Source: Heliopora coerulea (taxonomy: Eukaryota; Cnidaria; Anthozoa; Scleralcyonacea; Helioporidae). Taken from it: DNA of 64,000 nt. Position numbers and translations under genes: made by a program. The DNA lies in the NCBI GenBank assembly GCA_030142905.1, contig JASJOG010000260.1, forward strand, positions 1 to 64,000, in the 5' to 3' direction. Shown piece by piece: positions 41,649-53,000 of this stretch. The first letter of the stretch is position 1. Each line of letters begins with the position of its first letter. Under the pieces are notes generated by a model. That model did not search any database. It saw only the letters and a list, made by a program, of their open reading frames with translations, and was not told where the DNA came from.

Positions 41649-44591
41649 TTATCGTACCCATTTTGTCCCTGAAAAATTCATGGAAAATGAAGTATTTTCC
41701 CTAAGGCTTAGTCTCTTAGAAAACATTTTCTTCACGCTATCGGTGAAAAGAAAAGCTAGGGCAATATAAAATCCTTGGAGGCCATTAAAGAACACAAAAA
41801 AGTACCGAAAAACCAAGAGCTCGGGAAAGATAAGTTGAAAGACACCGAACAACCAAGTGAAACCCATCATTGTCGACATCCTCAGGTATATGGCAACATG
41901 TTTTTTACTTGTAGCGCCGCTCTTCTCAGCGATGTCTTGGCTTGCCTTTGTGCATTTGTATATCACCCTCAGTGTTGCAAACAGAAGCACAAAATTAAGA
42001 CAGAGCAGACAAAACATTGGACCAATAAATGCAATGTACAAACCTCGTGTGTCCCCAATCCAACAATTACCCTGTCTACCAGCGTACTCGATTGACACCA
42101 GTTTATAGAAATTTAACAGCCAGCAGATTGCGACCACAACGAAAGGGAAGCCCAGACTATACATTGTATACCAAAGAAACGATTTTCCTGGAGCCGACTT
42201 GCGAAGATTTCCTTTGGCTATTGCTTGAAATGTGATGAATGAATGGAAAGCGATGGAGCCAGAAGAACAAAACGAAGACAGAAAGAAATACTGCAGTGCA
42301 ACTGACACTACTTTGCACACAACGGAAGACCAAGAACTGACAACATTCTGCAGCAGCCAAAGCAACTGACCAAGACCTAATGTTCCACACAAAACCATAA
42401 GATTTTTTCCAGGGAGATTTCTCAATGGTAAAAACATTGAATATATAATTAAAAGCACTGCAAGACTTGTTAATGATATTGTTAGAGTGACTAAAGTAGT
42501 ATAGGACAAGATATCATCGTGAACTGATGTTGAGCTATGCCAGGTTATGTTGACAATTTTAAAAAAGTCTTTGGTTAAACAGAGCCACAAAGTACCATCA
42601 ACAATGGAATATTCACCATAGTGGAACCAAGAGGCGGTTGAGTTGCTGTAAACGGAATGATTAGGAAATAATTTCCAGCCGGTTTCCTTCTCAACAGCAT
42701 AATAATAGGAACAGTTCACTGGTTTAGAATCCTTACAAATTGCTATTCTTGTTTCGTTCCCGTGGTTGTATACTAGGTACTGTCCCCGACTGTAATTCTG
42801 CTTTGTTTCTTTGACAAATATTGTTTGGTTTTCCAAGAAGTCGTCTTTGTTCACTGAAAATGTGCGATTTTCAACGCAAAACATGTGGCGAACAACAGCT
42901 TTAGTAAGAGAATACTCGCAAATCCCGTCATTCTTATCATCAACGTATGTAGAGTGAAATACAATGTTATCAATCTTGGGATACTCCAGAGGGTCGTCCG
43001 AGTTAATTGTACTGTTCTGCCGTAATCCCAGAACTTCGAACGTCGCAAGATAGCTGGAATTTTCCATAATTTGAATGTCGAAGTCAGCGAACTGCCAACC
43101 ACGTTCAATTAGACTGACATCCAGAACCTTTTCTAAAACGTACTTGAATCTTAAACGATTTTTCTCTGGTCCAGCAATCTTAAAAGTAAAGCTACAAGTG
43201 TCATCCACCTGTTCATACTGTAAACTAATTGAATACTTTTGTAGCACTTCTCCCCAATTCATATCTTGCATTCCGAGAAGTTCTTGGCAGTTACGAGAAA
43301 CTTTGTCAAACAGGTGACCTTTTGGACATTGCGGGGTACGTTCGCTAGAATGGATTTCTGAGCCTGAGAAGATTGCACTGAATGAGAATACCTTCTTCCT
43401 TTCGGACAGTGTTATCGTCAACTCAGGCCCACAGTCTACGCTTGGGGACTTGTCAGTGCTATTGAAGTTGCACCGAAGACAATCCATGTTTCTGAAGTTC
43501 AAATTGGAAGCTGCATGGCTTACCAGACCTGTGTGTCCTGTTTTACAACCCTTAAAAACATTCTTATCGTGTTCATAACGGCATCTTGTAACAATTTGGT
43601 AACAATGTCTTATACCTTGGGTGGTGGAGTGAAACGCGAGAGAAGTCTTGTCGCAGAAATGATCCAGAAACGTCACCCACTCAAGTTCGGTATAATTGCT
43701 GGTTGGAATAACGTCGCAATCGACATCAAATTTCCACTGGGTAAAATCTTTCACACCGTTGCACAGGGCACAGTATCGGTTTCGGAAAGTGATATTATTT
43801 TTATCAATTACAGGAATCTGACCAGAAATTCGCGGAACGTTTCTTGCACGGTCGTCGGTACATTTTTTTGATACTTCATCCTCAGTCCAGTCGGGTCGAC
43901 AGCTTCCAACCATCCATATTTCGTCCAGACGGTCGTGAACTCTGAGGCATTTCCATCGGCTATCTAATTCGCTTTTGGGAAACTTTTCTCCCATTAATGT
44001 CGCGTTGCATTCTTGATCGTAGTCGGCGCAACAGTCTTGGAATATTGCATCACATAATGGATCGCAAAAACACGACGGATTACGAAGGCTTCTGGTGTCT
44101 TGGAACTCACGTTTGTCGCTACAACGTCCGGCACAACTTGCTCCTTCTGAGCATTTTGGTGGCGATAAACGAACAGGGATGGGTGATTTTATGATGACCA
44201 AAACTCCATCTTTAGATTTTTTGGGCTTTTTTGTCTTTTTAGGCTTTTTTGTCTTCTTTGACTTTTTAGTTTTCTTGGGCTTTTTAGCCTTCTTAGACTT
44301 TTTAGGTTCCTTCAATTTTGGCATTTTAGTAGTGCCTGTCGGAAATCTTGGATACAAGGTTGGTTCAGTTAACTCAAGAACAGTACGTCTATTTTGTTGA
44401 CCATTTCTGACTGAACCAAAGATAGACGGATAAGTTGCTTGTAGTGTTAAGTTTGCTGTTACCTCTTTAAGCATTAGCACTTTAGTTGGTTTGAAGCTCG
44501 GATCGAACGTCGAGTTCGTGGTATTTCTTTCGCCAGAAACAGCACTGAGATAGGAAAGAATGCAACAGAGACAAACAGGAATAAAATGCAT
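41649..44591 (-). CDS. Somatomedin-B seven-transmembrane receptor (class B/adhesion-like GPCR)
   Basis: An intronless 980-residue protein. Residues 1-20 (MHFIPVCLCCILSYLSAVSG) form a signal peptide. About 90-127 is a Lys/Pro/Thr repeat (KKPKKTKKSKK). About 147-195 is a somatomedin-B-type knot with eight cysteines (CSEGASCAGRCS ... CFCDPLCDAIFQDCC). A long N-glycosylation-rich, Cys-containing ectodomain follows. The seven-helix bundle spans about 697-950, with conserved class-B features such as LYIAFIGPMF and MGFTWLFGVF. No GPS cleavage tripeptide (HL[ST]) precedes TM1, so autoproteolysis is not expected. The short tail is basic and Ser-rich. Overall it resembles Methuselah-type or adhesion receptors. 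It is a cell-surface receptor with unknown ligand. It could be a retrocopy-derived gene, since introns are absent between two intron-rich neighbours. Confidence 0.85.
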   Translation of the reverse strand: MHFIPVCLCCILSYLSAVSGERNTTNSTFDPSFKPTKVLMLKEVTANLTLQATYPSIFGSVRNGQQNRRTVLELTEPTLYPRFPTGTTKMPKLKEPKKSKKAKKPKKTKKSKKTKKPKKTKKPKKSKDGVLVIIKSPIPVRLSPPKCSEGASCAGRCSDKREFQDTRSLRNPSCFCDPLCDAIFQDCCADYDQECNATLMGEKFPKSELDSRWKCLRVHDRLDEIWMVGSCRPDWTEDEVSKKCTDDRARNVPRISGQIPVIDKNNITFRNRYCALCNGVKDFTQWKFDVDCDVIPTSNYTELEWVTFLDHFCDKTSLAFHSTTQGIRHCYQIVTRCRYEHDKNVFKGCKTGHTGLVSHAASNLNFRNMDCLRCNFNSTDKSPSVDCGPELTITLSERKKVFSFSAIFSGSEIHSSERTPQCPKGHLFDKVSRNCQELLGMQDMNWGEVLQKYSISLQYEQVDDTCSFTFKIAGPEKNRLRFKYVLEKVLDVSLIERGWQFADFDIQIMENSSYLATFEVLGLRQNSTINSDDPLEYPKIDNIVFHSTYVDDKNDGICEYSLTKAVVRHMFCVENRTFSVNKDDFLENQTIFVKETKQNYSRGQYLVYNHGNETRIAICKDSKPVNCSYYYAVEKETGWKLFPNHSVYSNSTASWFHYGEYSIVDGTLWLCLTKDFFKIVNITWHSSTSVHDDILSYTTLVTLTISLTSLAVLLIIYSMFLPLRNLPGKNLMVLCGTLGLGQLLWLLQNVVSSWSSVVCKVVSVALQYFFLSSFCSSGSIAFHSFITFQAIAKGNLRKSAPGKSFLWYTMYSLGFPFVVVAICWLLNFYKLVSIEYAGRQGNCWIGDTRGLYIAFIGPMFCLLCLNFVLLFATLRVIYKCTKASQDIAEKSGATSKKHVAIYLRMSTMMGFTWLFGVFQLIFPELLVFRYFFVFFNGLQGFYIALAFLFTDSVKKMFSKRLSLRENTSFSMNFSGTKWVR

Positions 44592-46288
44592 TCTTGCCGT
44601 TGCTGCCCTCAGTTCAATCTAAATTAAAGGTTGACATGGAGCAAAAGAAGCTAATCAAAACAGGACAAAAGCCATAATGTGAAAAGTACTTCGTACTCGC
44701 AACACCTTTGCCAATACCTAACTTATACAGCCCATTCCCTTTCTTACAGCTAACTAAACATACTAAACATACGCCTGTCACAAGGAACAAATAGAGGTTT
44801 TAAGCAAAAAATATTAAAGCGAAACTCGAAAGACGTACCTTCGTTATTGAATGTCACCTTGAAGTGTGATGTTATTGCGAACGAGAACTACTGTAAATTG
44901 AACGAATGCAGTCATTTCATATTCAGGCAGTAGTTTTATAATTTCTAATTGAAATTGACTCCTCAACACGAGCAAACGTTTATTCTCTAACCGTTAATTT
45001 CAATAAAATCAAAGAAACAGTTACGTATTCAAATACGCACCTCAGATTTTCGATTGTCATATATACCAAGGTAGGTGACTATTGTTACTAAGTTCAACAA
45101 TTCTTCAACCTTTTTGCTCGTATATCTGAATTTAATTTTCGCTTGAAGTAAGGAAATTGTGATTTCCAATTATCGTGTTTGCTAATCTCTTTTATATCAC
45201 CCCAGAAAATAGCAATATCGGATCACGCTTTATTGCATGCTTTGATGATATTTCACGAATTTTCACAAACATAGTCTACGATTGGATGCAGTGCTAAACT
45301 GTGGCAGAAATAATCCTAATTAGATTAGATTCGTCATAAAGATTATTTGAAAGGGTTACTTGTTTACCTTAAAATTAGCATCCAGCCGATAACTTTAATA
45401 ATTTTTTGAAACACGGCAAAGGTTAAATAATTAATCTTTTCTCAGCTCAGCGTCTACAATGGGACTGTAGCGAACTTTTATACCAGTATACCAACATTAG
45501 AGAGATAAAATTTTCAAAAATAGAAAGTATGCTTCCGAAGATATGACCTTGCTTTAAACGAGAGAAAATTTGAATATATCAGACGGTAATAATCAAATAA
45601 ATTAAAATTTATTAGAACTTACGTAGTCTCATGGTTCCAGTAATTTGTTTTCGGGAATTCATTTTGTCTGGTGACAATTGTCGGCAAAAATTTTCGACAC
45701 CTTCAGAAAACAGTCAGTTTACAGTAAAACAAGTAAGAGGTTAAAGTAGAATTTCAAAACTCGGTTTACGTTGAAGGAAGTTTAAATCAGACACCAATGC
45801 ACTTTTCTTTCGAGCAAGAAAACATTGCCTTGAGGTAAAACTTTGTATCAGGCGATATCAACTTCAGTCTTTCTTTTGAAATGTCTACGCGACGTATCCG
45901 ACTGACATTTGCGAAAAACAAAAAAGAACTAAAAATAGAGAGAAATCAGTCTTTCCAAAATTAAGATAGAGGCGACTAAACTTGGTTTGCTTTTTTTTTT
46001 CACAGTACCGTGCATGGGTTTTATACAAAATAACTTTGCAAAAGCCACGTGTACCGGTATTTCCACCATTGGCAATCCTTATTACTAATGGCAATAGCAG
46101 CTGAAGAAGACTATTTATACGCGGACGGGGACGCATGACGTCGCGAAGAGAAATTTGTTTTGGAGTTAACGTTAATTACAACTTTTGACTGGTTTTTTTT
46201 CATAATAATCGTTAATCTAGGCAACGGTAAAATATCTTGTTCGGCGTAGACTTTCATTAATAGGATAGATATTAACTTTTTAAATTTC

Positions 46289-46435
46289 TTTAAAGATAGA
46301 GGATGCGCGGTCAGGTTTATACATGATATAAAGAGTCGTTCTCTGACCTGGAATTATTTTATTTTCGAGCTTTCGACTGTCTGGCTACAGTCTTCAACGG
46401 GAAGAATGAAGGTCAGAGAACGACTCTTTATATCA
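46289..46435 (-). mobile_element. Penelope-like terminal remnant with 12-bp direct repeats
   Basis: A 147-bp insert flanked by TTTTTAAATTTC on both sides (46277-46288 and 46436-46447). On the minus strand it reads GAAGA-CTGT-AGCCAG-ACAG-TCGAAAGC, then GTCAGAGAACGACTC, and ends ACCTGACCGCGCATCC. Inverted arms ATGATATAAAGAGTCG... (46323-46349 and 46410-46436) make it fold back on itself. Confidence 0.7.
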
Positions 46436-46738
46436 TTTTTAAATTTCAGAATCATCCTCAGGGTGACGACGTTAACACTAGAAGATCGGCGAACGAACGT
46501 TGAAGTGTTGCAGGAATGCCTCAAGAAACGACACTTGGTTGACCTGACCCAAATAATAGTACGAGCCTGCGGAACTAATACTTTTCCGCATCGTGTATGT
46601 TGTCAAACCAACGCTGAGTTGCCACATGACTTTAACAAGAAAGAACCGCATGTGGAATGCTCAAAAAGGTCGCACAAAGACCAGCTATCCATTGTTATAG
46701 TATACAGCAATCATCTGGTAATTTACCTAAATCTTTCT

Positions 46739-46871
46739 ATAGATGTTCGTAGGACGTTCGTGAAACTCAAATTATCCTCAGGAAAACGATTTCCTAGACC
46801 CCGACGGGGATCGTACCCGTAACCTTCTGACGCTCTAATTTGAGCTTGACAAACGTCCTACGAACATCTAT
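46739..46871. mobile_element. 133-bp foldback element containing SINE sequence
   Basis: Arms of about 36 bases (ATAGATGTTCGTAGGACG... and complement) enclose, on the minus strand, CAGAAGGTTACGGGTACGAT followed by CCCCGTC...CTAGGAAATCGTTTTCCTGAG. That core is homologous to the tRNA 3' half and downstream sequence of the SINE at 53445. Confidence 0.7.
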
Positions 46872-47716
46872 GTATACCTCCAAGCTCCCGCATTCCTGAT
46901 ATGAATCTTTCTACCCTGGTCGTTCACGTTCAAAATATCAACCTATGTGGCCAAAAATATTTTCATTTAATAGAAACTTGCAGATAGTAAACAAATAGTT
47001 CTGTTCAAATTGCTAAATTAAGGATTACGATATTCTAAAAACAAAATAAAATACGTATGTCCGCGGCTATATTACAAGTCGGTACGAAACTGCAGTTCCC
47101 ATTATATTGTACGTACCTTTACCAAGAAAGTTACCATTTTTTTCATTTTATCATCACTCTAAGTTTATCATTATCACAAAATTTCCTTCGAATCAATCCG
47201 TTTTCTTAGACCTTGGCAGCTATACCTCCTACTGGAGTTGCAACGACGTTGATGTGGGGACTTCCCGACTTTCAGTCACACGATATTTAATAAAAAAAAT
47301 AATAATAAAAAACTAGTAATAAATCTTACGCGTAATGACTTCATGTTCTATCGAATCTCGCTTTAGGTTTCAGAGGAATTGATTTGATGAAGCAGGTTGT
47401 GATATGTCAACGGACGAAAACCACACATCTCATAGACGTCAGAATTTCAGGATGTCAACTCTTGCCACTGATTTCACCTTTTTCTTTGTACAAAAGCCTG
47501 TAATCAATCTGGATAAGCCGCAAAGACAATCCAGATCCTTGGGAGTAGCATGGACCAAGCACGCCCTAACTGAAAGTATTATCTAAAGAGATGATAATAT
47601 ATAGGGAATGTTCTGCAGGGATGTTCTTTTTCCCATTGATTATCCCGTTAATAATATCGTGGCAACGTAACCGTCCATCTCATGATTTTTTCATCCCTCA
47701 AATATTGTGGCTAGGG

Positions 47717-50033
47717 CTAATTGCTTTGATCGTTATTCTCGCTCGCGTCGGTGTCTCCATTTTTACCTTCGAACTTATTCACAAGAACCTTAACCGCCTC
47801 GTCTCCCAAACAGTTGTCGTCATTTAACGACTCGGTAACGTTCTTGTCAGGCGGACAAGAAAAACCGCGAGTTCCTGAGTCGTGTTCTTCTTTGCACAGC
47901 AGCAACATATCTCCGCTCGTAACATTTTCCCTCGAAGAAGAGAGCAACCAACCGACCTCTTGATCTAACTTCTCATCAACAACAGCACGTTCCTCTTCAT
48001 TCTTAATCATTCTCGACCGAGGAGACGGAAACGAACCACCAGTCTTAGCAATGATATTTTCCAAGATCTTCGTTCTTTCTCGCACGCTGGACGACTCCCA
48101 TTGCCCGTAATCTTTAACGACAATACTATGGGAGGAGTGTGAAACTTCGAACGACTCTGCCTTTCCCAGCTGTTCTAAATCGAGTTTTGGAACTTCTCCG
48201 TCCAGTCTAACAACACAACTCTCGCAATCATTGGTCACTTGCGCAATACAAACTTCCTGATGCGCGTCGTCTGTCGGGATGTCCGGAATTACCTCATCGA
48301 CCAATTCCGGTGAAACACACTTATCTACAGCCACTTCCTCACACGATCGTACAGAAGACTGAACCAATTTCTCTGCAGCCTCCTCTGTGTGTTTACCTCT
48401 CCGATAGGAATTCTCAGTCTTAGCCGGCGTAGGATTGCGCTTATCCGAAACGTTTTCAAACGCTGCTGATTTTCTCTTCACGACCTCGCCTTGGTGACGA
48501 GTTAAATCAATCCAGGTCATTTCATCAATCCATACGTCACCATTCTCTCTTGCGTCTTCCGTCGACTCTTTCTGACAAGCCAGCGGCAATCTGGACACTT
48601 CAACTTGGTCTTTGATGTCTTGTTTAGCCTCTGCATTTACTTCTTGCACAATATTTTGTATTGTGTCGCTTGCCAACCGACGGTCTTCCTTACTCTCGGA
48701 ATCCTTTTCAGGTGACGGATCTTTCACTGAAAAAATAGGAATAACGCCTTCGATCACTTCTGAGTTGTTGTTGGTAAGATTGGTTGCGGACGATGCAAGA
48801 GTTTTCTCGGAATTTTTCAACATGCTGTACAACATTTGTTCCTCGATGATCTGAGTGTGCCGTTTCACGAAACCGCAGTTCGACAGCTGTAAGTCGGACT
48901 TGGATTTGCGCTCACGTCGCCGTACGCGACCACGTCCGTCCACTTTTTTCAGACCTTCCGGACTTTCCGACTTACCTTGCTTCAGATGGCGCTTATCCTC
49001 AAGCTTTTCTCCGACACTGCGCGAACGAAGTCGACTACCATTATCTCCAGCGGATGTTGTATTAACAGTGAGTACAAGATGGTTACCCGTGGTCACTCCT
49101 CCGCCTTCCGTTTGTGGTTCTTCCTTTGTAAGTTCTTTAACCTCATGATTGCCAACAGTCGTAGAGTCTTCGGTTTCCGTTGATATGTCTTGGACTTGGT
49201 CAGAACTAAGACCTCCAAACCCCGACTTAAGTTCACTTCCAGCTCTCCTCCCAATACTTACATTGGGATCCACTTCACTTAGATCTAACTCGTCACATAT
49301 TTCCCCGTGAGACTCCACAAATTTCCGTGATTGTTCTTCTGAGAACAGATCATCTTGCTTTGTCGCAGTTCCATGAAAAAGCCGAGTTTCTTCACTGAAA
49401 CCAGAATTTCGTTGACCTTCGTCTGACAGTGAATCAGTTTCGCTAGTTTTACTCGCCTTAATGTACAACACATCATCAAGTGGCTTTTCAAAAATTTCTG
49501 ACATCTGCGAGGGCGACCTTGTAGCTTCGTAAGTCTCCTCATCACTTTTGCTGCCGCGTTCCACATATGTTCGAGCCCTGGACTTTCGGGGAATCGGTGA
49601 ACCTTCCGAAAAGATTTCTCGATTTTCCATGACAGGTTCCGACAGGGTTCGACGAAGTTTAGTCCTGGTAAAACCGGTTTCATCTTCGGAATCACTCGCA
49701 CTCACCTCGTCGCTACTTTCGTCATCCGACGTTTCCGGACTGCTCAACTTCTTGGTAGTCTGAGCTTGCGACGAAGAATTATTACCACGCACTTCAATGT
49801 TGTGATTATTTGGATTTACAGGTTTCTCAAGCGGTTCGATGTTCAGTATTGGAGGAACATGGTGGTTTCCTATCCTCGGCATGGTCTGAGCATACTCAGG
49901 TGTGCCGTCCACGTCATTCGTTTCTTCACCGTTCTCTTTCTTGTGTCTTTCGCGACTTTTTCTATGACATCTTCTCAGGTTGGTTGAGTCCGAGTTGGAT
50001 CTTCGACGGAAGAGACTGTTGTGTCGGTTTTTA
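47717..50033 (-). CDS. SSH: SSH last exon: long C-terminal tail
   Basis: A single 2.3-kb exon of 772 codons begins within SKNRHNSLFRRRSNSD, the conserved KQRHN-K/S-L-R segment just after the phosphatase. The tail is acidic, Ser/Glu/Asp-rich and probably disordered, with phosphorylation-prone RRRSNS, RTLSEP and RSRSVGE sites. Around the middle, CGFVKRHTQIIEEQ matches the only conserved tail motif of the family (GLVKxHTKxxE in vertebrates). 14-3-3-type sites (RSXS) are plausible. The acceptor (TATAG) is at 50034-50035. Confidence 0.92.
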
Positions 50034-53000
50034 CTATAAACAAACAATTGCAAGAACTGATACGGAGGAGTAGTTTTTCTACTGGGGTCTCACTGAAGTC
50101 AGTTGCTCTTTTGAAGTAACTCAGTTCACATTAAAATAAAAAAATACTCTCAACAGAGTAGAGACTGAGGTCAGTGAAATGATAAAATCTGAAAATAAAA
50201 CTACGGAAACTTCGTGTTCCCAACGATTTAAGTTCAATAACTATTCAGCCATTTTGTGAATTATTTTCATCCATCTTCACATTTCTACGGCACCTGCACT
50301 CTTGAAGGATTGATTTACTTGGCATCACTGTGTGGTCATCCAGGCGAAATCCCTCTTGCTAAGCACTGGATAAAAACCCTACCCTAAACTACGTAGGCTC
50401 ATAGACAAACCTTGACTTCAAGATTCCTTCGTAAATAATAAGTTGCTTCCAAAATCCAGCGTTCGGTTGAACGATATTTCGTTTAGTTTTCACCAATTTC
50501 ATGGCGTCGTGCAACGACAAGTTTTGCTCCTTCATCAGGAACGCTACGACCTAGATAGCGGACAAACGATAAAAAAAAGAAACAACTATCATCCAAAGTA
50601 AACACCATTAATTAATATCGTACTACATCATATCATATACACCATTACTTAATACCATTAATAAAGTAAAAACATTAACTACCGCTGTCACAAAAGGTAT
50701 TATCTTACAACCACCAATGGCGAAAACACTATGGACGCAACCTTAGTTGTGTCCACAACATTTCCACAACCTTTCCACAACATACACTATAACTAACTCA
50801 AACTCCACCATCATCATAAAAGAGCCGTTAACATTCAACACACACACACACACACACACTGTAGCACCAAAATCACTTAATCTTATCTTTGTTAAAGTTG
50901 GTCGTCTTAGTGTACTCTTGAGAAAGACTGCTGACTGCAATTCATCGTGACTGACGTTTCGATGACGTCAGCGAAGTTATTCTCAACGTCCAGAGAAAGC
51001 CAGTTTACCACTTCCGACGTATCGTGTCGTAACGTATCGATGAACATGCCCAATTGTTTGAATGATGAACGTACTTAAAAATTCCTTATGTCCATTGATA
51101 CGTAAGCTTTGTTCCGTTACGGCGCGTTTAAAAAAGAGAACGGGACGAAAAGGGTCAGTCAGGTTTGCCACTTCATGTGACTGGTTTGCTTCGTCATAAG
51201 AGGAAGGTTTTTTGTGAGCGAAAAATACCCGTATTTATCGACAAATGGTCGTTACGGTTTAGATCTGTCAGTGGAGTCATTAAAGACAAAACACACTTAC
51301 TGTAGATGCTGACCGACTGATGCCTCTCCTACAATGGACTAAAGCCGCGGAGCCTTTTTCTCTGCAAACAAAACCCACCGTTCATGAAGTTTCTAATAGA
51401 AGGGAAAGTTTTCATTCCTTAGATGTAGCATTAAGATATTACTTACTTGGCCTTATGCAGGAACCGGTATGTTTTCCCCCAGTGTGTTAAAAGGTCGGCG
51501 TCCTCCACATCATGAACTCTAAATAAATTTGAACATAATTTCAGAAACATCCTCAGGGTAACATGAAAAGAATATTTCATGAATTAAAACACGATTAAGT
51601 CAGTTTTCTTTGTTCTTTCGAGAGTTTTATCTTCCAAAGAAACCTATCTAAACAAAAGAGCTTTTGAAAAGCTGGCGGAAACTGTATATACAATACCTGA
51701 AATTGCTGGGATTGTATATACAGTCCTTGATAACCATTAATTCAAGAAGGAACACAACCTGAAAACATGTTTTTTATTTTTCAAAACAAAAACGAATCAT
51801 GTCGCTTAACATTTCTCGAAGGAAAACACCTTCAATCGTGTTTTAAGACGGATAAATACGTCGAACGTCGGCTTTAAGCCAGATACATTCCTCGGGGCCT
51901 TCGGCACTTCGGGGTGTATCTGGCTTAAAGCCGACGTTCGACGTATTTATCCTATACACGTGTCATCATCTGTAAATAAAGTTCCCAATTCAACTCAATT
52001 AAGTTCAAATCAATTCAACCCTCTCATGTTTTAACTCACATCTTCGGTTTTCAAGATGTGCATTTTGATTGTGCTCGTATATCTTCTTACCTGATATTCA
52101 TGTATTCAAAGGTCCCTGGGAAAAAATTATCGATTTCTTTCGTAACATTAAGGATGTAGCCAACTCTAAGAAGAAAATTGGTTTTTATCATCAATTGATC
52201 AAACGTACGGTTTACAGCAAAAAGATTTTGTCATAAATATGGTCATCTACAGAATGAGGAGTGAAACTATCTCTTGGAAGTATAATGGTGCAAACTTGTG
52301 GGAGCTAGAAATCAAATTGACAGTGAAAAAATGACGTTTAGCCCACGGTGTGGTTCCTACCCATTCTTCTTTAATTCTTCAAGATTCGACGCATTCCATT
52401 CCGAGCCCTTTAAAAAACAGACAAATTATGTTCTAAGGCAGTACAATTTGCGAAACTTGACCTTCATTGTTTTTCCAGGTTAGGACCCTATTTCAAAACG
52501 TAAAATACTATAGAAACTCCAGATATCAGCATTTTAAAAACCCAAGACGACATGAAAAATTTGATATTTTACTGCAGCTCATATTGTGGGTTTGTAAACC
52601 TAATTAAATTGATTTATTTTCCATAGCAAGCCTGGCTCACCAGAAATATTGTATCGGTGATCTTCGATGAAGAATCCATCTGCCCAACGATGCTCAACAT
52701 CTGCTCGTCAACGTAGCCTTTCAGATGTTGAAGACTCAATTTCATTTCTTCCTCCAACATGTCGCGGACCTGAAAAGAGGGTCACAGAAATTGGTCAAGC
52801 TTCGTGCGATGTGGTCTACTTTACCAGATGAAAATACGCCCAAATTTCATAGTAACAGGATCGGTTTTTGACCAAATTTTCCTAGTGTTTTGAAATTTTT
52901 GGCCGTCTGTCGCATCACACTCTTCCCGGCAGCGGAGATTCGGACACTAACATGTTGCATAGTTCTCACGAATTCATATTTCTCCAACGGAAATCAAGAA

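Larger units (their letters stand above)
44592..47716. other. Intergenic: upstream of the receptor, downstream of SSH
   Basis: 3.1 kb with no gene that could be supported. It contains the Penelope-like remnant at 46289 and the foldback element at 46739. A CRE-like ATGACGTCG lies at 46135-46143. The 46406-46822 plus-strand ORF overlaps both repeats and is not considered real. Confidence 0.5.

Noticed and set aside
46406..46822. A 138-residue plus-strand ORF
   Set aside because: It runs through the Penelope-like remnant and into the foldback element, and has no family features.
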